Part shown: one piece after another, positions 41,264-48,630 of the stretch
Numbering within the stretch: the stretch's first letter is position 1
How the letters are laid out: every line of letters starts with the position of its first letter
Assembly: GCA_965369605.1 (NCBI GenBank)
Contig: CBDURE010000003.1
Span: 1 to 57,549 of the forward strand
Origin: JAGGVT01 sp965369605
GTDB taxonomy: Bacteria > JAJVIF01 > JAGGVT01
Direction: 5' to 3'
Length of the DNA: 57,549 nucleotides
Notes under the pieces: model-generated
Seen by the model: only the letters and a program-made list of their open reading frames with translations
What the model was told of the DNA's origin: nothing
The model's database searches: none
Position numbers and translations under genes: made by a program

Positions 41264-42103
41264 CTAATGACCGCTGTTATCTTCTTCCGGTTCATCCGGA
41301 GTGTCATCGTCTGTCTCGTCGGATTTATCCTCATCCTCAGTCTCTTTTTTCTCCTCAGATTTATCCGATTGTGTCCTTTTAATCTCAGCAGGTTTTATTC
41401 TTGATGAATCCACTTCCTGAATGGTTTCCTCTTTTTTCTTTATTGTGGATAGATCCTTGAGTTCCTTAGGCTTGACGTAATTAGTTACCCAACCCTTGTT
41501 TTCATATTCATCCGCAAGTACATCAATGAAAATCTGCGCTTCTTTGGATAGTATTCGACGTTTCATGTTATCTACTACAACCTCGGAAACATCATCGAAG
41601 GTTATAGACTCAGGATTATCCTGCTTTTCAGGAACATTCCCTGCATACATTCGCTGGTTTGCGGGAAGGTTTCCTTCGAATTCCTCACGGGCATCCTCAA
41701 GAGTAACGGGGAATTCATCATTGATTAGCTGCTGGAACATAACCTGCAATCTAATCTGCTTCTTCATGAAAAGAACAGTTACTCCCTGCTTGCTTAACTC
41801 GTCTATGAGCTTAGCCTCATCACCCTGAGCTTTAGCAAGAACAAAACCGTCCCATTCCTTGTTCATCTTTTCTTCGTCGAAAGCAATATCACGCGCTTTG
41901 TATTCCTGCTTGATAATCATTTCCTTTATCAGGTTGTCAACAACCATTACAAAGGAGGGATTATCAAATACATCTTTAAGGATTATCTCCTCGCCTCCAA
42001 CTTCCGCGAGAACAATCGACTTGTCAACCTTTTGGCTTGAGGAGCATCCAAGTGAAACGATTATGAAAAGAAGTGTAATTGATGCAAATATAGTGATTCT
42101 CAT
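41264..42103 (-). CDS. SurA/PrsA-like lipoprotein chaperone with acidic tail
   Basis: A 279-residue lipoprotein. AGGATGGG lies before the ATG; the lipobox is SLGC (Cys20). Residues about 25-150 resemble the PrsA/SurA helical N-domain (VLAEVGGEEIILKDVF; QGVTVLFMKKQIRLQVMFQQLI; VTLEDAREEF), without a parvulin domain. The last 60 residues alternate Lys and Glu and then become almost entirely acidic. It is the first gene of the operon, 18 bases before the next. The three SurA-like proteins in this window imply heavy use of periplasmic folding helpers. Confidence 0.78.
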   Translation of the reverse strand: MRITIFASITLLFIIVSLGCSSSQKVDKSIVLAEVGGEEIILKDVFDNPSFVMVVDNLIKEMIIKQEYKARDIAFDEEKMNKEWDGFVLAKAQGDEAKLIDELSKQGVTVLFMKKQIRLQVMFQQLINDEFPVTLEDAREEFEGNLPANQRMYAGNVPEKQDNPESITFDDVSEVVVDNMKRRILSKEAQIFIDVLADEYENKGWVTNYVKPKELKDLSTIKKKEETIQEVDSSRIKPAEIKRTQSDKSEEKKETEDEDKSDETDDDTPDEPEEDNSGH

Positions 42104-42203
42104 TATGTTTACCCATCCTGGTTAGCTATTTATACGAAACAAAAATTCTATCATTTTTATCGAAGTTACAAAACAAGAGTATTCTTAAATACACACAAAT
42201 CAA

Positions 42204-42240
42204 ATCCCCCATGAGTAACCATGGGGGGTGTTTATTATCC
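42204..42240 (-). terminator. Terminator after the tyrosine phenol-lyase-like gene
   Basis: CCCCCATG / CATGGGGG with loop AGTAAC lies 20 bases past the stop of the minus-strand gene. On that strand the stem is followed by ATTTGATTTG, a modest T-run. Confidence 0.8.
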
Positions 42241-42260
42241 TATGCATGTGAGGAAATATT

Positions 42261-43655
42261 CTAATCAACAGGTTCGAAACGTCCCTGGAAGAACCTTAGC
42301 ATTTCAGGCTCATAGGTGAATTTTAACCCTTTGATACTTTCACGACGCTCCATCACAGCCAAAACGCCCTCTGCCGCGACATCCATGTGCAGATTCGTGT
42401 AAACCCTTCTGGGAATTGTTAATCGTACAAGTTCAAGGTTTGGCCTTCTGTTTTTACCAGTTTCCGGATCTCGTCCCGATGATACATTTCCTCTCTCCAT
42501 TGCCCTGACACCGGATTCGCAATATAGCTCAGCGGCAAGACTTTGAGCGGGAAATTCATCCTGGTCGATATGTGGAAGAATTGATTTCGCATCCAGAAAT
42601 ACCGCATGGCTTCCGATTGGCAGAATAATAGGAACGCCTTCTTTTTTGAGGCGGTTACCTAGATATTCTGTCTGTCGTATTCTAGCGGCGACGTGATCGT
42701 CGGTTTCAGTTGCTTCTCTAATTCCACGCGCGACAGCTTCCATATCGCGGCCAGCCATGCCACCGTAGGTGTGAAGTCCCTCAAAAACAACAACCATCGC
42801 TTTTGCCTTTTTATAGAATTCCTCATCGTTCATGGCGAGAAAACCGCCAATGTTAACAAGATGGTCTTTCTTGGAACTCATGGCGCAGCCATTTGTCAGA
42901 TCGCAGATTTCCCTTAATATTTGAGCTACGCTTTTGTACTCATATCCTTTTTCACGCTGCTGAATGAAATATGAATTCTCTATCATACGGGTAGCGTCCA
43001 GCATGATAAGAATATTGTGCTTATCGCAGAATTCCTTTAAGTCATGCAGGTTAGCCATGCTGAATGGCTGTCCTCCAGCCATGTTGACACAACCTTCAAG
43101 TGATACATATGGAATCTTGTCAGCGCCGACCTTATCAACCAGCTTCTGCATTTTGTCCATATCAATATTACCCTTGAACGGAAATTCATCGGATGGATTG
43201 TGCGCTTCATCGACAATCACATCAACGAATTTCCCGCCTGCCAGTTCCTGGTGAAGACGGGTGGTTGTGAAAAACATGTTGCCCGGAACGTAGTCGCCTT
43301 TATTAATGAGAATTTGCGACATAATATGCTCAGCGCCGCGTCCCTGATGGGTTGGCACAATGTACTTAAAGCCATACACGTCTCGCATTGCTTTTTCGAG
43401 TTCATAGAAGTTGCGGCTTCCTGCGTATGCCTCATCGCCAAGCATCATCCCAGCCCATTGGTTATCGCTCATGGCGCTGGTTCCGCTATCGGTTAGAAGA
43501 TCGATGTAAACATCTTCACTTCGAAGTAGGAACGTGTTATAACCGGCTTCCTCGATGCACTTGCTCCGATATTCCATCGTGGTCATTTTGATGGGCTCGA
43601 CAGCTTTTATCTTGTATGGTTCAGCCTGTGTTTGAATACGTGGATTACCTGTCAT
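42261..43655 (-). CDS. tpl: Beta-eliminating lyase, tyrosine phenol-lyase type
   Basis: A 464-residue PLP enzyme of the tryptophanase/tyrosine phenol-lyase family. Conserved text includes AGYNTFLL, IDLLTDSGTSAMS, GDEAYAGS, PTHQGRGAE, SSKKD (PLP Lys) and LRLTIPRR-like VRLTIPRR. Aligned from the C-terminus with Citrobacter TPL, Arg388 (AMERG) matches TPL Arg381, and Phe455 (LRFF) matches TPL Phe448. Tryptophanases have Ile and His there. It probably splits tyrosine to phenol, pyruvate and ammonia. I chose the ATG at 43655 because GGAGG lies 11 bases upstream; an ATG at 43685 precedes that site. Confidence 0.85.
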   Translation of the reverse strand: MTGNPRIQTQAEPYKIKAVEPIKMTTMEYRSKCIEEAGYNTFLLRSEDVYIDLLTDSGTSAMSDNQWAGMMLGDEAYAGSRNFYELEKAMRDVYGFKYIVPTHQGRGAEHIMSQILINKGDYVPGNMFFTTTRLHQELAGGKFVDVIVDEAHNPSDEFPFKGNIDMDKMQKLVDKVGADKIPYVSLEGCVNMAGGQPFSMANLHDLKEFCDKHNILIMLDATRMIENSYFIQQREKGYEYKSVAQILREICDLTNGCAMSSKKDHLVNIGGFLAMNDEEFYKKAKAMVVVFEGLHTYGGMAGRDMEAVARGIREATETDDHVAARIRQTEYLGNRLKKEGVPIILPIGSHAVFLDAKSILPHIDQDEFPAQSLAAELYCESGVRAMERGNVSSGRDPETGKNRRPNLELVRLTIPRRVYTNLHMDVAAEGVLAVMERRESIKGLKFTYEPEMLRFFQGRFEPVD

Positions 43656-43704
43656 TGAAATTGTGCCTCCATAATTAATGCACAATGCTGTGATTCGATA
43701 ATTG

Positions 43705-43731
43705 AAAAAATGACGCCCCGATATGGGGCAT
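43705..43731 (-). terminator. Terminator after the unknown lipoprotein gene
   Basis: Minus strand: TGCCCC, loop ATATC, GGGGCG, then TCATTTTTTC. It lies about 80 bases beyond the stop codon of the lipoprotein gene, closing the tldD-tldE-lipoprotein unit. Confidence 0.75.
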
Positions 43732-43809
43732 TTAAAGATTAGATATTACTGTCAGGAATTGTATGAGTCAAGATTAAGATTCAATTTACTGAAACTTTAA
43801 AGAAAAAAT

Positions 43810-44505
43810 CTAATCAGGTAATTGAACCAATTTTTTGAAATGCTTTGGTATATACGTCGCTGCTCTGAAAATGAAGAGATGCTCATCCTCAAACATTACA
43901 CCGGGCAACTCCCTTAACTTATCGACTCCGTGCCGCGCCGGATTATCCAGATTCAAACCTACAAATGACGAATTTAAATCGAGTTTATTTTTGTCTGAGT
44001 CATCCAGTGAAAGGAAAAATACAAGGTGATTATCTTTAAGATCTTTTATCTCCTCAATGAAATTCTCAGCTATATCCTTTGCCTCTTTGGTTTTTTCCTC
44101 GAGCATTATCACCTTATCGACATGTATGTTTTCTCTAATTTTAAACGATGTAGTCTTATCTTTTCTCTCCCGGATTAGTTTGTTCCATTTGTCAGTGGAT
44201 GAGAAATCGTCTTTGGTGAAACCGCTTTGATTTCCTTCATTAATCAAAATCGCGAATGTGCTTTGGAATTCAATTGGATTTACCGCATTTTCGTCAAATT
44301 CATCCTCAGCGTTAACCACAACGCTGTTTGACGGCATCCTTTTCATTATATCCTCATGCTCGCTGATATCGATTGGTTCAGGTTCACTTTCAGGCGCTTT
44401 TGGGGATGGCTTAACCACAATGGTTCTGCTGCCGCATGAATAAATGCAGACAGATACCAGTATCAGAATTAAGATCAGTACGATATTGAAAATGAATCTT
44501 TTCAT
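43810..44505 (-). CDS. Lipoprotein of unknown function
   Basis: A 231-residue lipoprotein: signal MKRFIFNIVLILILILVSVCIYSC with a Cys near residue 24 as probable lipid site, then a Pro/Glu-rich linker. The remaining region is charged and mixed alpha/beta (MLEEKTKEAKDIAENFIEEIKDLKDNHLVFFLSLDDSDKN...). No family is recognised. It starts nine bases inside the gap after tldE; a TTG start at 44517 would overlap the tldE stop. No clear ribosome-binding site is seen, so translation is probably coupled to tldE. Confidence 0.7.
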   Translation of the reverse strand: MKRFIFNIVLILILILVSVCIYSCGSRTIVVKPSPKAPESEPEPIDISEHEDIMKRMPSNSVVVNAEDEFDENAVNPIEFQSTFAILINEGNQSGFTKDDFSSTDKWNKLIRERKDKTTSFKIRENIHVDKVIMLEEKTKEAKDIAENFIEEIKDLKDNHLVFFLSLDDSDKNKLDLNSSFVGLNLDNPARHGVDKLRELPGVMFEDEHLFIFRAATYIPKHFKKLVQLPD

Positions 44506-44513
44506 ATTTCTAA

Positions 44514-45866
44514 TCAATGATCAGACTTGCCTGTGAATTCAAAATCATTTATCAAAACACCGGGAAGAATATATGAGCCGGCTTCACCCCACCACGCCGG
44601 TATCATTGCAACAGCGCTGGATATCTCTGCAACATTATTAAGAATTCTCACCATGCTGTCAGTCCAGCGCATATTCTTCAAGCCGTGTTTAACCTCGCCG
44701 TTTTCAATCAGGAACAGCCCATCTCGTGTCATTCCTGTCATGCGAGCGGTTGGTGTATGAAGAAAACCGTTCACATAATGGAAACGTGTAACAAGCACTC
44801 CGTGTTCAACTGATTTGATAATTTCCTCAAGTGGTTTTTCTCCGGGATTCATGAAAACGTTCATCGGCATTGCGCCGTGAGCCATTCCTCTCGCACCCAG
44901 TGAATGCCCTGTGGATTCTTTCCCCATACGTTTGCCGGAATATGTGTCATAAACCACGTCTTTCGCGACACCGGCATCAATGAACGTTACAGGCTGTTTG
45001 GGGAAACCCTCAAAATCGAATGGCGAGCACATTCCGCGTGTGTCGAGAGCGTCATCATAGATTGTGATATTATCGCCGAGTATTTTCTCGCCGAATTTCT
45101 CATACATGAATCCGGTCCCTTCCTCGATTGACTTTGATGTGAACCCGATATATCCGAGCCATTCCATTACTTCGCCAAACGCTACGGGTTCAAGAACGAC
45201 ATCGATTTTGCCCACATCGATTTCCTTCGGGTTGATTCCCTTTAGCGTTTTATCAACTGCGGTTTGCGCCAGTTTATCGAAATCAACTTTTGTAATATCC
45301 CTGCCAACCGCGGATGAATGTGATGAAAACGTTGGATGCATCACGATGTTGGACATATCGAAAAAGGTAAACGGCTGGTATGCCCTTATACCCTTGGAGT
45401 TCGCAATCATCAATTCCGATTCACCCGATTTGAATCGCCCTGCAACATTTAAATCATGCTTTTTTGCCAGGTCGAAAACCTTCTTGATTCCGGCGATTCT
45501 ACCAGCCTGGCCGGCTTCTACAGTCGCGGGTGCATGGGTGTCGATTATTTTGTATTCCTGCGGTCCGGGAAGTCCGGGGAAATTCTTTGTCGGTTTTTTC
45601 CTGTCAGCGATGCTTAACGCTGTCTTAAAGGCGTTATCCAGGCCATCTTTCGACATGTCGGTTGTACCGGCTACCCCGATTCTGCCACCCTTGACAACCC
45701 TGAACGTAACATTCGCCGAATTCTCATGCATTGTCTGATGGGTTATGGTGTTGGCGTATCGAGTCATGCCCGTGCTGGTATTAGCGAAAGTAGCCTCGAT
45801 CTCATCAGCTTCGCTGCTGTCCAGATATGGCTTTAGAAGTTCGTCTATTTTTTCTTTACCAAGCAT
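44514..45866 (-). CDS. pmbA: TldE/PmbA metalloprotease subunit
   Basis: A 450-residue protein of the TldE/PmbA family, the non-catalytic subunit that pairs with TldD to form a barrel-shaped heterodimeric peptidase. Recognisable segments are VTFRVVKGGRIGVAGTTD, MYEKFGEKI, DDALDTRGMCSPFDFEGFPKQPVTFIDAGV, GHSLGARGMAHGAMPMNVFMNPGEKPLEEI and the C-terminal W-W-GEAGSYILPGVLINDFEFTG. It lacks the HExxxH motif, as expected. AAGGAA precedes the ATG. It follows tldD by 87 bases. Confidence 0.93.
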   Translation of the reverse strand: MLGKEKIDELLKPYLDSSEADEIEATFANTSTGMTRYANTITHQTMHENSANVTFRVVKGGRIGVAGTTDMSKDGLDNAFKTALSIADRKKPTKNFPGLPGPQEYKIIDTHAPATVEAGQAGRIAGIKKVFDLAKKHDLNVAGRFKSGESELMIANSKGIRAYQPFTFFDMSNIVMHPTFSSHSSAVGRDITKVDFDKLAQTAVDKTLKGINPKEIDVGKIDVVLEPVAFGEVMEWLGYIGFTSKSIEEGTGFMYEKFGEKILGDNITIYDDALDTRGMCSPFDFEGFPKQPVTFIDAGVAKDVVYDTYSGKRMGKESTGHSLGARGMAHGAMPMNVFMNPGEKPLEEIIKSVEHGVLVTRFHYVNGFLHTPTARMTGMTRDGLFLIENGEVKHGLKNMRWTDSMVRILNNVAEISSAVAMIPAWWGEAGSYILPGVLINDFEFTGKSDH

Positions 45867-45913
45867 TTTTATTTCCTTTTGATTCGTGATTCCTGAATAC
45901 TTATGGGTATTTA

Positions 45914-45941
45914 AGCAGCAGAGTGTTTAAAAACCTCTGCT
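45914..45941 (-). terminator. Hairpin between tldD and tldE
   Basis: AGCAGAG pairs with CTCTGCT around a loop of about 12 bases, just after tldD. On the minus strand no long T-run follows (GCTTAAAT), so partial termination or mRNA processing is more likely than full termination. Confidence 0.5.
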
Positions 45942-45953
45942 ATTTTAAAATAA

Positions 45954-47405
45954 TTACAGCATCTGAATCTGTCTAAACCTTGTTGGAGGCACTCCGTGAG
46001 CTACATGCGCAGTCTGCATCGGATCGCCCTTGCCACAGTTTGGAAGTCCCCAGGTATGGTAGTCTTCCATACCGCCGATTGCATCGCAGGCGTTCCAGAA
46101 TTCAGGTGTGATTGCGGTGTAAACAGCGTTTTTGTAAACCTGCCCAAGTTTTCCGTTTTTAATTTCACGCGCCCATTCAACGCCGAATTGGAAATTGACT
46201 CGATGATCGTCAATCGACCAGCTTTTGTTTGTGTCGAGGAAAATGCCGTCCTTTGTGTCAGCGATTAAATCCTCAAGTGAGCCTTCACGCGGTTCGAGAT
46301 TGACGCTTACCATGCGGACGATTGGGATTCGATTCCAGCCGCTCGCGCGCATCGCGCCGTTGGATTTCAAATCCATGCCCACTATCTTGCCAAGTTTATG
46401 CGCGGATTGCCTGCTCATCAAATAACCGACGAATAATCCGTCTTTGACCGCAAGTGATTTTTGCGCTTTGACGCCTTCATCATCGTATCCGAAAGTCGCG
46501 ATTGAACCCGGAATTGTGGAGTCGAAATTTATATTTACAATATCGCTGCCGTATTTTAATTTGTTCAGTTTGTCCGGTGTCAGGAATGACGCTCCAGCGA
46601 GGCTTATTTCCTCGCCGAATACGCGGTCAAGTTCAGTCGGATGTCCGCATGATTCGTGAATCTGGAGAACCATCTGCGATGACCCGATTATGATGTCATG
46701 ATTGCCTTTTGGACATTCAGGAGCCGTGAGCAACTGGAGAGCTTCCTGACGGACCCGTTCCGCGTTGCCAACATGATCCAGTTCGCGAATGAATTCATAT
46801 CCTCTTGCCTGATGGTCGCCGCCGTGTGAGCAGGGGTAACTTCGTTTTTGAGCCTCTCCCTCAGCCATCGCGGTACATTCAATTCCTGAACCGGATTCAA
46901 GAACCACCTGATGAATTCTGGAGCCTTCAGTATTTAGAAAATATTTATCCGTTTTAAGAAAACCCATCGACCCCTGAGTAACGATGATTTTCTCATCCTT
47001 GCCCATTATCTGAGTCGCTTCTTTAAGAATGTTTATTTTCTCATCCAGCGAAACTTTAAAAGGGTCTTCGGAAAATTCACTGAAAAACTCATCCTGATAT
47101 GCCGGTTCATCCGCCAGTTCAACCTCGCCATCGACTGTTGGAGCGCTTTCCTTCGCAATCTGAATAGCATGGTCGCAAATCTTCTTCATTGATTCCTCGG
47201 ATATCATGTTCGATGAGCTGAATCCCCATGCGCCGTTTAGAAGAACTCGCACGCCAAAGCCGGCATCCGAATCAATTGTGAGATTTTCAACCTCTTCATT
47301 TCGAACAAGAATATGTTCGCTGTTCTGGTTGACCTCACGCATATCCGCATAATCGACACCCTTTGATTTAAGGTAGTCTATTCCAAATTCAAGATAGTCC
47401 TTCAC
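45954..47405 (-). CDS. tldD: TldD metalloprotease subunit
   Basis: A 483-residue catalytic subunit of the TldD/TldE peptidase. The zinc motif HESCGH is at 250-255 (LQIHESCGHPTELDR). A further family segment is SGWNRIPIVRMVSVNLEPREGSLEDLIADTKDGIFLDTNKSWSIDD, and the C-terminus holds GGMEDYHTWGLPNCGKGDPMQTAHVAHGVPP with the last Cys ligand. TldD/E trims peptides, for example microcins and RiPP leaders. The start is GTG (47405), with GGAGG upstream. No RiPP precursor is evident nearby. Confidence 0.95.
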   Translation of the reverse strand: MKDYLEFGIDYLKSKGVDYADMREVNQNSEHILVRNEEVENLTIDSDAGFGVRVLLNGAWGFSSSNMISEESMKKICDHAIQIAKESAPTVDGEVELADEPAYQDEFFSEFSEDPFKVSLDEKINILKEATQIMGKDEKIIVTQGSMGFLKTDKYFLNTEGSRIHQVVLESGSGIECTAMAEGEAQKRSYPCSHGGDHQARGYEFIRELDHVGNAERVRQEALQLLTAPECPKGNHDIIIGSSQMVLQIHESCGHPTELDRVFGEEISLAGASFLTPDKLNKLKYGSDIVNINFDSTIPGSIATFGYDDEGVKAQKSLAVKDGLFVGYLMSRQSAHKLGKIVGMDLKSNGAMRASGWNRIPIVRMVSVNLEPREGSLEDLIADTKDGIFLDTNKSWSIDDHRVNFQFGVEWAREIKNGKLGQVYKNAVYTAITPEFWNACDAIGGMEDYHTWGLPNCGKGDPMQTAHVAHGVPPTRFRQIQML

Positions 47406-47605
47406 TTTTAACCTCCGGGAAATTCCGGGATATTAATGAAATATGTTCAGCTTTGCCAAATACAGAACAAGTATGTTAGCACAATATACAGCCGATTTAA
47501 AAGACCCGCTAATTATGCGATAAGTTCGGATATTTGGTAAAAAAGATTACACTGAGACTTTTGAAGAAGAAAGAATTGATACTGGTTCTCGTAAGCTAAA
47601 GAAAT

Positions 47606-47847
47606 AGATTCCGGGTCAAGCCCGGAATGACAATCTACTTTCATCACTGACAATCTACTTTTATCACTGACAATCTACTTTCATCACTGACAATCTACTT
47701 TCATCACTAACAATCTACTTTCATCACTGACAATCTACTTTCATCACTAACAATCTACTTTCATCAATAACAAGCTTCTGTCCCTCCGGAACAAGCTTCT
47801 GTCATTCCGGAACAAGCTTATGTCATTCCGGGCTTGACCCGGAATCC
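47606..47847. repeat. REP-like palindrome with two internal tandem arrays
   Basis: The left arm ATTCCGGGTCAAGCCCGGAA (47608) and the right arm TTCCGGGCTTGACCCGGAAT (47826) are inverted copies about 200 bases apart. Between them lie seven 20-base units (caatctacttTcatcactga type, 47631-47770) and then three 21-base units (caagcttctgTcattccggaa type, 47771-47832). The left unit contains the TGACA tip of the left arm, and the right unit contains the TGTCATTCCGG tip of the right arm. The arrays therefore look like amplified arm tips plus flank. No spacers occur, so this is not a CRISPR array. The rest of 47406-47934 holds no gene. Confidence 0.9.
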
Positions 47848-47889
47848 ATTTTTTAGTGGTCGCACACTTATTTACGATAGAAATTGTCG

Positions 47890-47895
47890 TATAAT
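47890..47895 (+). promoter_or_regulatory. Candidate -10 element for the small exported protein
   Basis: A TATAAT (GTCGTATAATATAGG context) lies 40 bases before the ATG at 47935. Upstream, TTTACG or CACTTA are possible but poorly spaced -35 hexamers. Confidence 0.45.
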
Positions 47896-47934
47896 ATAGG
47901 TATAGGGAACTTTACATTGCGAGGTGATTACGAA

Positions 47935-48429
47935 ATGAAAAAAGTAACAATGATTATTTCAATTGTGCTTTTTCTGGCAGCGTTATCGACATCCGCATTA
48001 GCGGAGGTTTACTGGAATGATGGAACAACATCCCAAATCCAGTATCCTGGAAACTACGCTCTAAAGGGATATTTTCCCAGTATGTCAGGAAACACTCCGG
48101 TTTATTTAATCCCCAATAATTCAATTCCCATATACGGCCAGAACTACTCAAGGCAAAAATACTACGGCAGCTATCAAAACTACTACAATCAATACAATCG
48201 CAGTTACAACCAAAGATATCAGAGGGTAGGACGTGGAACGCCCACCAGATGGGGCATTCAGGACAACTCGATTATCGAATGGAAAACCATGAATCATGGG
48301 CAGACTGAATGGAGCAGGGGAATCCCGCCGCCATCATGGTATCAGCCTTATGTCTATGGCCTTCCTAAAACCGCTGACCAGTTCTATGATTCGAGAGTGT
48401 CAGAAGAAAGAGAACGCAAGATAGATTGA
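47935..48429 (+). CDS. Small exported Tyr/Asn/Gln-rich protein
   Basis: A 164-residue protein; GAGGTGAT precedes the ATG. The signal peptide MKKVTMIISIVLFLAALSTSALA is followed by EVYWNDG. Residues about 70-100 are a low-complexity Tyr/Asn/Gln/Ser run (YYGSYQNYYNQYNRSYNQRY), of the sort seen in adhesive or amyloid-like proteins. No family is recognised. It has its own promoter and terminator. Confidence 0.75.
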   Translation: MKKVTMIISIVLFLAALSTSALAEVYWNDGTTSQIQYPGNYALKGYFPSMSGNTPVYLIPNNSIPIYGQNYSRQKYYGSYQNYYNQYNRSYNQRYQRVGRGTPTRWGIQDNSIIEWKTMNHGQTEWSRGIPPPSWYQPYVYGLPKTADQFYDSRVSEERERKID

Positions 48430-48431
48430 TA

Positions 48432-48512
48432 CTGCTTGTGGGTGATTGCTCCGAAGTAACGCAATTTCACCCATAAAGCCGGGACGGCTGTATGGGCGGC
48501 ACCCGGCTTTTT
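48432..48512 (+). terminator. Hairpin and terminator after the small exported protein
   Basis: Two stems follow the stop codon. The first is TGGGTGATTGC (48439) against GCAATTTCACCCA (48461). The second is a terminator with AAGCCGGG / CCCGGCTT and an inner GGC-GCC stem, then TTTTT (48475-48512). The first stem resembles the TGGGT...ACCCA leader hairpin at 5919-5956. Confidence 0.75.
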
Positions 48513-48630
48513 ACAATTAAATTAAACCTCAACTACTTTTCCCATATCCCATAGATTAACCCAATACTGGCACGCACGATTTAGCGCGCATGTGTTAAAA
48601 TCTCTGCCATTCAACTCATAAGGAAAGGTT

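Noticed and set aside
42261..43655. Tryptophanase assignment
   Set aside because: The ring-binding positions are Arg and Phe, as in tyrosine phenol-lyase, and not Ile and His as in tryptophanase.
45954..47405. RiPP biosynthesis locus around tldD/tldE
   Set aside because: No precursor peptide, cyclodehydratase or transporter lies nearby. TldD/E is also a common housekeeping peptidase.
47631..47832. Possible CRISPR array
   Set aside because: The 20- and 21-base units are head to tail with no unique spacers, and no cas genes are present. It is a tandem repeat inside a palindrome.
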